Assembly (NCBI GenBank): GCA_010671975.1
Contig: JAAHIA010000008.1
Span: forward strand, 1-33,110
Length of the DNA: 33,110 bases
Direction of reading: 5' to 3'
DNA from: Leptolyngbya sp. SIO4C1
GTDB taxonomy: Bacteria; Cyanobacteriota; Cyanobacteriia; Phormidesmidales; Phormidesmidaceae
Shown here: in pieces, positions 19,076-25,152 of the stretch
How the letters are laid out: each line of letters starts with the position of its first letter
Position numbering within the stretch: position 1 is the stretch's first letter
Made by a program: the position numbers and the translations under genes
Notes under the pieces: generated by a model
What the model was told of the DNA's origin: nothing
Database searches by the model: none
Seen by the model: only the letters and a program-made list of their open reading frames with translations

Positions 19076-20473
19076 ATGGTCAGCCTGACGCCAAACCCTA
19101 GCTTTAGTTTAACCATTCGCCTCAAACTGCCCAACTATGCTGGCATGCTAGCCAAAGTAACGCAGGCGATTGCTGAAGCCGGTGGCAGCTTAGGACATAT
19201 CGACGTCGTTACGCGCACGCGGCAGGACGTGGTGCGCGACATCTCAGTAGATGCGTCGAGCACCGAGCACGCTGAGCAAATTGTCAATCTAGTGCAGGCA
19301 CTAGATGCCATTGAAGTCATCAAGATTTATGATCGCACCTTCGCCCTACATGAAGGCGGCAAAATCCACGTCGAACCTAAAATTGGCCTGCGCAGCCAGG
19401 ACGATCTAGCGATGGCTTACACGCCAGGCGTGGGTCGCATCTGTACCGAAATCGCCAATCATCCTGAGCGGGTCTACGACCTGACAATCAAGTCGAACAT
19501 GGTGGCCATTGTCACCGATGGTAGCGCCGTTTTAGGCTTAGGCAATCTAGGTCCAGCCGGGGCGCTGCCGGTGATGGAAGGCAAAGCCATGCTGTTCAAA
19601 GAATTTTCAGGGCTAGACGCCTTTCCCATTTGCTTAGATACGCAGGATACGGACGAAATTGTCGAGACCGTAAAGCGAATTGCGCCCGTATTTGGGGGCG
19701 TCAATTTAGAAGATATCAGCGCGCCGCGCTGCTTTGAGATTGAGGCACGGCTGCAGCAGGCGCTAGATATTCCCATCTTTCATGACGATCAGCACGGCAC
19801 GGCCATCGTTAGCCTAGCAGCGCTGATCAATGCGCTCAAAGTAGTGGACAAGGAGTCCCGCATTGGCGATATTCGCTTGGTAATCAACGGTGCCGGAGCA
19901 GCTGGCCTGGCGATGGCTCGACTGTTTCGGAAAGCCGGCGTGACCAACATTTTGGTTTGCGATTCTAAAGGCATTGTCAGCCGCGATCGCGCTGACCTAA
20001 CGCCACAAAAGCAGCAGGTGGCCGTTGCAGAAGCCGGTACGCTGGCTGATGCTATGCGCGGTGCTGACGTGTTTATGGGCGTTAGCGTGCCAGGCGTGGT
20101 CACCGTTGAGATGGTGCAGTCGATGGCAAAGGACCCGATTGTCTTCGCGATGGCAAACCCAGTGCCCGAGATTCAGCCCGAACTGGTCAGCGATCTTGTG
20201 GCCGTGATGGCGACCGGACGCAGCGACTATCCCAATCAGATCAATAACGTACTGGCTTTTCCGGGCGTGCTGCGCGGCGCGATCGACTGCCGTGCCGAAG
20301 CGATTACGGCCACCATGTTCTTGAATGCGGCCCATGCGATCGCCACCTTGATCCCCGAGAGCGAGCTGCGTCCCGATCACATCGTCCCCTCGGTGTTTGA
20401 TAAGCGCGTCGCCCCAGCAGTGGCAGCAGCAGTACAGCAGGCTGCTCGCGATGCCGGCGTCGCTAGAAACTAA
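19076..20473 (+). CDS. NAD(P)-dependent malic enzyme with N-terminal ACT domain
   Basis: ACT-like IRLKLPNYAGMLAKVTQAIAEAGGSLGHID; AMAYTPGVGRICTEIANHPERVYDLTIKSNMVAIVTDGSAVLGLGNLGPAGALPVMEGKAMLFKEF; FHDDQHGTAIVSLAALINAL; MANPVPEI; NNVLAFPGVLRGAID. ATG at 19076 preferred. Confidence 0.93.
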   Translation: MVSLTPNPSFSLTIRLKLPNYAGMLAKVTQAIAEAGGSLGHIDVVTRTRQDVVRDISVDASSTEHAEQIVNLVQALDAIEVIKIYDRTFALHEGGKIHVEPKIGLRSQDDLAMAYTPGVGRICTEIANHPERVYDLTIKSNMVAIVTDGSAVLGLGNLGPAGALPVMEGKAMLFKEFSGLDAFPICLDTQDTDEIVETVKRIAPVFGGVNLEDISAPRCFEIEARLQQALDIPIFHDDQHGTAIVSLAALINALKVVDKESRIGDIRLVINGAGAAGLAMARLFRKAGVTNILVCDSKGIVSRDRADLTPQKQQVAVAEAGTLADAMRGADVFMGVSVPGVVTVEMVQSMAKDPIVFAMANPVPEIQPELVSDLVAVMATGRSDYPNQINNVLAFPGVLRGAIDCRAEAITATMFLNAAHAIATLIPESELRPDHIVPSVFDKRVAPAVAAAVQQAARDAGVARN

Positions 20474-20665
20474 ACCTTTAGAAAGCTGCAAGGAAATAGC
20501 TAAAGCGCTACCCTTAAAAGTTAACTGTCTTCCGGTAACTCGAAGAAGACACTGCTTTGACTTGACCACCTGATACTAAGGGCTTGCCTACGCAGCGGTT
20601 GCTATCAGCGTCGCTCAACTCAGCGTAATACGCTACCGCTACCGAACTGTATAGGGAGCCTGATT

Positions 20666-22390
20666 ATGCTGGCAGAGCAGCTACCCTTTAAAGCGTCACG
20701 GGCATCTCGATTGGCCTGGCTATGGCCGATTGCCATTCTTGGTATAGCTGCAATAGCGCTGAACCTCAGAATGATTCGAGACGGCTTGAATGGTCAAGTC
20801 GATCTGATTTGGCACGTCACTTGGCTACAGCATTTTTCCAAACAGCTGCTAGAAGGCAGCTGGTATCCGCGCTGGCTAGCCGGCACCAACTACGGGTATG
20901 GCAGTCCTACCTTTGTGTTTTACCCACCTCTGGTGTATTACGCCGGTACAGCCTTAAAGGCGTTAGGTCTAAGCGTTGAACAGACAGTCACCGTTCTATT
21001 TTCCCTGGCGATTTTTCTATCCGGGCTCACTTTCTATCTCTATGGCAAAAGTCGCTGGTCAACGATTCCGGCGCTAGCTGGTGCACTGGCCTACATGGGG
21101 ATGCCCTATCTGGCTTTCACCACCTATCAGGTGGGCAGTCTTTCGTCGATGGTTGCGATCGCCTGGCTGCCGCTGGGCTGGTGGCTGACAGAAAAAACGG
21201 CGCGGCAAGCTGCCTGGGGAATTGGGCTGGCTCTATTTTGGACCATGCTGACCCTGACCCACATGCCAACGCTGCTGATCTGCTTTATCGGTTGGCTGCC
21301 CTGCATTTTTATTCTCTATCGCAGTCGCAGCTGGACAATCTTATTCAATTTGGTAAAGTCAGCTGCTCTAGGAATAGGGATGGCGTCATTCTATTTACTG
21401 CCTGCCCTGCTAGAGAAAAAGCTGGTCAATATTGATGCGATGAAGGACATTGGCGGCGGCTTTCGCAACATGATGATTGGCTCATCGGCGCTGCCGATTT
21501 TGCCGCTCAGCCTTGATTATGGCTTTTCGCATGTGTTTATTCATCAGGCGCTGATAATCCTCATTCTGACTGCTGCGGCCGTGCTGCTCTATCGAGTAGA
21601 TGCTCGCATTGCCCGAGAAGGATGGCTTTGGTTTGGGTTTGCAGCAGCTATCGCTTTTTTTATTAGCTCACTCTCTTGGCCGCTCTGGCAGCTCAGCCCA
21701 ACGCTACAGCGCGTGCAAAGCTCAACTCGGCTGCTGCCGATCTTTTCTTTTCAGGCAGCGGCGCTACTCGGGCTGGTTACCAGTGGAACTCTAAAGCTGC
21801 GCAATAAGTTTTTCAAGCTGTGTCTAGCAGCGGTGATTGCGCTGCTGCTGCTGGCTAACTTTAGTTTTGCCTACAAAATCTCTCGAAAGTTTCCTGCCCT
21901 GCACAATCCAGGCAGAGCTAATCTAGAATATCTGGATTATTTCAAAACGGCGCTTTACGCCCCCCATCCTGACAAGCTGATAGATGTCCCTGAATATCGA
22001 CCGCTCTTGCCCAGTGGTAAAGCCGTACCCAAGCCGGTGATAGGGCAGCCTCGGCTATCCGTGGTCAAAGGCCAGGCTGATACCAAGCTTCAAGCCTGGC
22101 AAAGCTACCACAGAGCCTTTCAAGCAGAGGTATCGGCAGAGTCACTGATCCGAATACGCACCTACTACTATCCTGGCTGGCAGCTATGGGTTAACGGCCA
22201 GCAACAGACCATAGAGGTGCTAGACGATGGCACGATAGGCGTCAGACTGCTGCCCGGCAGCTACGCTATCCGGCTGGGCTTTCAGCGAACAGCTGCTCTG
22301 ACAATCGGTCTCCTCCTGAGCTTCGTCTGCGCTGTCTACCTCGTCTACTTCGACAGACAGCTAGGTCGCTTTTGGACACCTGCGCGCTAG
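20666..22390 (+). CDS. Multi-TM membrane protein of the 6-pyruvoyl-tetrahydropterin synthase-related / YfhO-like class
   Basis: 574 aa; DLIWHVTWLQHFSKQLLEGSWYPRWLAGTNYGYGSPTFVFYPPLVYYAGTAL; many TM segments; C-terminal YYPGWQLWVNGQ. Confidence 0.7.
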   Translation: MLAEQLPFKASRASRLAWLWPIAILGIAAIALNLRMIRDGLNGQVDLIWHVTWLQHFSKQLLEGSWYPRWLAGTNYGYGSPTFVFYPPLVYYAGTALKALGLSVEQTVTVLFSLAIFLSGLTFYLYGKSRWSTIPALAGALAYMGMPYLAFTTYQVGSLSSMVAIAWLPLGWWLTEKTARQAAWGIGLALFWTMLTLTHMPTLLICFIGWLPCIFILYRSRSWTILFNLVKSAALGIGMASFYLLPALLEKKLVNIDAMKDIGGGFRNMMIGSSALPILPLSLDYGFSHVFIHQALIILILTAAAVLLYRVDARIAREGWLWFGFAAAIAFFISSLSWPLWQLSPTLQRVQSSTRLLPIFSFQAAALLGLVTSGTLKLRNKFFKLCLAAVIALLLLANFSFAYKISRKFPALHNPGRANLEYLDYFKTALYAPHPDKLIDVPEYRPLLPSGKAVPKPVIGQPRLSVVKGQADTKLQAWQSYHRAFQAEVSAESLIRIRTYYYPGWQLWVNGQQQTIEVLDDGTIGVRLLPGSYAIRLGFQRTAALTIGLLLSFVCAVYLVYFDRQLGRFWTPAR

Positions 22391-22465
22391 AAACACGGTC
22401 ACTATAAGCCTGAATAGATCGTAGATGGTAAATAATAAGAAGCGTTGTGCAAACTTTCATCCACT

Positions 22466-22924
22466 ATGGCTATTCCCCAAAATCTAACCACCCTCGATGG
22501 CCAACCGCTGCCGCCGGACGCGCTAGAAGGCAAGGCCGTTCTGTTTGTGAACGTTGCCAGTAAGTGCGGTCTGACGCCGCAGTACAGCGGCCTAGTCGAG
22601 CTCGACCAGGCGTATAGCGACCTCGTTGTTGTCGGAGTACCCTGTAACCAGTTCGGCAGCCAAGAGCCCGGCAGTCCCGAAGAAATCAAAGATTTCACCC
22701 AGTCTAAGTACGACGTTGATTTTACGCTGCTCGAAAAGCAGGACGTCAACGGTCCCAACCGCAGTCCGCTCTATCAGTTTTTGGTTGGAGACGGTCCTGA
22801 TATCGCCTGGAACTTTGGCAAGTTTGTGATCAGCCGCGATGGCGAAGTGGTGGCTCGCTTTGAGCCCCAGACAGCCCCCGACGATCCTGAGCTCAAAGCG
22901 GCCGTTGAAAAAGCGCTGGGGTAG
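22466..22924 (+). CDS. Glutathione peroxidase family protein (Cys type)
   Basis: VLFVNVASKCGLTPQYSGLVELDQAYSDLVVVGVPCNQFGSQEPGSPEEIKDF; WNFGKFVISRDGEVVARFEP. Confidence 0.93.
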   Translation: MAIPQNLTTLDGQPLPPDALEGKAVLFVNVASKCGLTPQYSGLVELDQAYSDLVVVGVPCNQFGSQEPGSPEEIKDFTQSKYDVDFTLLEKQDVNGPNRSPLYQFLVGDGPDIAWNFGKFVISRDGEVVARFEPQTAPDDPELKAAVEKALG

Positions 22925-22946
22925 CGCCTGAGCCGCTTCGCCTAGC

Positions 22947-22974
22947 CAGCGCGATCGCAGCTGCGATCGCGCTG
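22947..22974. repeat. 28-bp perfect palindrome built from two HIP1 octamers
   Basis: CAGCGCGATCGCAGCTGCGATCGCGCTG, self-complementary end to end, 23 bp after the gpx stop codon. Confidence 0.9.
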
Positions 22975-23049
22975 CTTCTATCTCTGGGCGGCTGCTGGCC
23001 AATCGCGCATATATTAAACTGAGCGTTGTACCTCAATCGAGAAGATCTC

Positions 23050-23532
23050 ATGTTAGACGAACAGGCCAAAAAGACAATGCTGCGCAAGATCCCTCACGGC
23101 ATCTACGTCTGCGGCGTCAAAGATGGCGATGAGCTCAACGGCTTTACCGCCAGCTGGGTGATGCAGGCTTCTTTTACGCCACCGCTTGTCATCAACTGTG
23201 TTAAGTCTGACTCTACTTCTCACGCCATGATCAAATCCAGCGGAGTCTTTGCCCTCAGCGTGCTGGAAGCCGGCCAAAAAGAGATTGCGCAAAACTTCTT
23301 CAAGCCAATTCGCCGCGTTGGCAATAAGTTTGAAGACGTCGAATTTTACACAGGCGAAGAAACCGGCTGCCCTATCATCAAAGCCTCGCTGGGCTACGTT
23401 GAATGCAAAGTGGTAGGCAGCGTCGCTGAGGGCGACCATACCGTCTTTGTGGGCGAAGTTATTGGCGCTGGCGTTCATAAGGACGGTGAGCCGCTGCTGC
23501 TAGAAAGCACAGGTTGGAACTACGGAGGATAG
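23050..23532 (+). CDS. Flavin reductase family protein (FMN-binding split barrel)
   Basis: MLRKIPHGIYVCGVKDGDELNGFTASWVMQASFTPPLVINCVKSDSTSHAMIKSSGVFALSVLEAGQKEIAQNF; GYVECKVVGSVAEGDHTVFVGEVIGAG. Confidence 0.9.
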   Translation: MLDEQAKKTMLRKIPHGIYVCGVKDGDELNGFTASWVMQASFTPPLVINCVKSDSTSHAMIKSSGVFALSVLEAGQKEIAQNFFKPIRRVGNKFEDVEFYTGEETGCPIIKASLGYVECKVVGSVAEGDHTVFVGEVIGAGVHKDGEPLLLESTGWNYGG

Positions 23533-23534
23533 AC

Positions 23535-23888
23535 ATGCCGCTCATCAAAGTTCAAACTTCAGTCGAAGGACCCGCTAAAACCACTGTCGAAGCTTTGCTC
23601 AAAGATCTCTCAGCTAGCCTATCCAAGCATCTTGGTAAGCCGGAGTCATACGTCATGACGGCATTCGAGCCGAGCGTTCCCATGACCTTTGCCGGCACCA
23701 CAGATCCGGCCTGCTTCATTGAAATAAAAAGCGTGGGCACCATGGGCGGCGGTAAAACTAAAGCCATGAGTCAGGACTTCTGCGCCAAAGTGCAAGCAGC
23801 GCTAGGCGTGCCAACTGATCGCACCTATATTGAATTTGCCGATGCTCAAGGCGCGATGTGGGGCTGGAATGGAACAACTTTCGGCTAG
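23535..23888 (+). CDS. Phenylpyruvate tautomerase / MIF-related protein
   Basis: MPLIKVQTSV with N-terminal Pro after Met; GKPESYVMTAFEPSVPMTFAGTTDPACFIEIKSVGTMGGGKTKAMSQDFCAKVQAALGVPTDRTYIEFADAQGAMWGWNGTTFG. Confidence 0.9.
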   Translation: MPLIKVQTSVEGPAKTTVEALLKDLSASLSKHLGKPESYVMTAFEPSVPMTFAGTTDPACFIEIKSVGTMGGGKTKAMSQDFCAKVQAALGVPTDRTYIEFADAQGAMWGWNGTTFG

Positions 23889-23897
23889 CGGTATCAT

Positions 23898-23963
23898 CTT
23901 TAGCGTTCCTTTATTGATATTCACAGGGCTTTTACGACGTGGCCCAGATCAAAAGGGTAGAGT
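23898..23963 (+). promoter_or_regulatory. Unit 1 promoter: four-box TTTAC-like array plus -10-like hexamer
   Basis: CTTTAG, CTTTAT, ATTCAC, TTTTAC; box A residues at 23902, 23913, 23923, 23934 (spacing 11/10/11). TAGAGT at 23958-23963, 24 bp after the last A. Confidence 0.65.
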
Positions 23964-23969
23964 AAATTT

Positions 23970-24041
23970 AATTCCTGAACAAAACCCGTGCTGAAAGCTC
24001 TATGGGTAAAGCCCTGGCAAGCCTGCCAGGGCTATTTTATT
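23970..24041 (+). ncRNA. Candidate small RNA, unit 1 (about 70 nt)
   Basis: No convincing ORF. Starts 7 nt past the -10-like box; 5' CCTGAACAAAACCC; one small hairpin (ACCCgtGCTgaaAGCtctatGGGT) then the terminator. TSS is inferred, not measured. Confidence 0.55.
24010..24041 (+). terminator. Intrinsic terminator of unit 1
   Basis: AGCCCTGGCA-agcc-TGCCAGGGCT perfect 10-bp stem followed by ATTTTATT. Confidence 0.8.
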
Positions 24042-24211
24042 GGCCTTTTAAGATGCAGCCTGCCACCAATAGCGCCGGCCGCCTGAGTGAGAATAGCGAC
24101 GATTGCTGAGCGCGCTCTAAGCGGTCTCACCTTTAACGGGCTAGCGATCGCTACGCCGCCGCTACGATGGCAAAATCGCTGGCATCAGCCCGCTAACTTA
24201 GACTAACGAAG

Positions 24212-24277
24212 CTTTAACCCGTCTTTACTATGTTTTACAGCGTTTTTACAGCGGCTGACTGGCGTCTGCTCTACAGT
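24212..24277 (+). promoter_or_regulatory. Unit 2 promoter: four-box TTTAC-like array plus -10-like hexamer
   Basis: CTTTAA, CTTTAC, TTTTAC, TTTTAC; box A residues at 24216, 24227, 24237, 24248 (11/10/11). TACAGT at 24272-24277, 24 bp after the last A. Confidence 0.68.
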
Positions 24278-24283
24278 AAAGAT

Positions 24284-24393
24284 GGCTCCTGAAAATCTCA
24301 CTGTCCACCGACTTTTTATACAGAAACCCTACTTCTTATACGGACATCCCTATAGCTAACCTGCCCCAGTCGCTGAGCGACTGGGGTTATTAA
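24284..24393 (+). ncRNA. Candidate small RNA, unit 2 (about 110 nt)
   Basis: No convincing ORF; CCTGAAAA at 24288 sits at the same offset from the -10-like box as CCTGAACA in unit 1; ends at a strong hairpin. Confidence 0.55.
24364..24393 (+). terminator. Intrinsic terminator of unit 2
   Basis: CCCCAGTCGCT-g-AGCGACTGGGG perfect 11-bp arms (a few loop-closing pairs open in practice) followed by TTATTAATT. Confidence 0.75.
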
Positions 24394-24416
24394 TTACTGA
24401 CATTTCCGCTAACGGT

Positions 24417-24704
24417 CTAAACTGGCTCACCATCTAAGAGTTCAATCTTGCCAGACTCTCTGACGCATTCTAAACGCCACCGCTGCCCGCTCACTTTGCC
24501 TGGCAAAAAGCCCACTACCGTCAAATAAGACTCCCGTCCTTCATAGTCGACCTTCAGCAGTAGCTCACCTCGGCTCTGGCTGACAATCAGCGCGGTTATT
24601 TCAAACTCGCCCTCCTGCGCCCAGGGAGGAAGCGACTGGTCTGTCTCTCGATCGGCAGTGCGCGCCACTGCAGAAATATTGTCATTTTCGTTTGAAGTAG
24701 CCAT
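24417..24704 (-). CDS. Small hypothetical protein located between candidate sRNA units 2 and 3
   Basis: About 95 aa from ATG at 24704 (ORF extends to 24776): MATSNENDNISAVARTADRETDQSLPPWAQEGEFEITALIVSQSRGELLLKVDYEGRESYLTVVGFLPGKVSGQRWRLECVRESGKIELLDGEPV. No family recognised. Confidence 0.6.
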   Translation of the reverse strand: MATSNENDNISAVARTADRETDQSLPPWAQEGEFEITALIVSQSRGELLLKVDYEGRESYLTVVGFLPGKVSGQRWRLECVRESGKIELLDGEPV

Positions 24705-24877
24705 AGTCTTACTCGCAGTTGGTGTACAGGATAGACCCCTCACTATTCTGGCGGATAATTTTGCTGAGCCTATCACTTTTTTAAATAAACTATCGTCTGA
24801 CTGCTCACAGTATCGTTGCCAGCACGGATTTTCGGGATGATCCGCAATACAAATTGAGCAGCGTTTTGTATCGCTAT

Positions 24878-24943
24878 CTTTAGGCGCCCTTCACGGAGAT
24901 TTACATAGCGTTTACGGACACTGCCAAGCAGATCGCTTAGATT
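24878..24943 (+). promoter_or_regulatory. Unit 3 promoter: four-box TTTAC-like array plus -10-like hexamer
   Basis: CTTTAG, CTTCAC, ATTTAC, GTTTAC; box A residues at 24882, 24893, 24903, 24914 (11/10/11). TAGATT at 24938-24943, 24 bp after the last A. Confidence 0.65.
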
Positions 24944-24949
24944 AAATGC

Positions 24950-25125
24950 AGATGTTCGGTTTATGCCGACTGTGCTTGTGTCCTTCCTGACACAGTTTCT
25001 CTAACGCCTACATATTTTTAACGGTCTATATTTCACGCTCTATTGCCAACTCTATATTGTCGACCGCCTGTCGACGTCACCCTATGTGTAATCAGCCCCG
25101 GCTAGCCTGCCGGGGTTATTTAATT
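24950..25125 (+). ncRNA. Candidate small RNA, unit 3 (about 175 nt)
   Basis: No convincing ORF; internal stem candidates (TGTC...GACA near 24980-25000 and GTCGAC...GTCGAC near 25060-25078); ends at a hairpin homologous to the unit 1 terminator. Confidence 0.5.
25094..25125 (+). terminator. Intrinsic terminator of unit 3
   Basis: AGCCCCGGC-tagcct-GCCGGGGTT followed by ATTTAATT; aligns to the unit 1 terminator with a T-A to C-G compensatory change. Confidence 0.75.
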
Positions 25126-25152
25126 GGCTTGAAGCTGGATGACTGACCGTCT

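Noticed and set aside
20527-20556. TGTCTTC...GAAGACA inverted repeat after the malic enzyme gene
   Set aside because: Only 7 bp, no T-run downstream; weak terminator evidence.
19997-20569. 190-aa minus-strand ORF antisense to the malic enzyme gene
   Set aside because: Overlaps a confidently assigned gene; low-complexity His/Gly-rich translation typical of a shadow ORF.
24002-24109. Short ORF MGKALASLPGLFYWPFKMQPATNSAGRLSENSDDC in candidate sRNA unit 1
   Set aside because: It runs straight through the terminator hairpin and lacks a clear ribosome-binding site, so the RNA is more likely non-coding; a shorter peptide cannot be fully excluded.
24364-25125. Hairpins at 24364 and 25094 as terminators of the convergent minus-strand genes only
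   Set aside because: On the minus strand they are followed by CAGGTTAGC and CTGATTAC rather than a T-rich tract, while the plus-strand sides read TTATTAATT and ATTTAATT. A bidirectional contribution remains possible.
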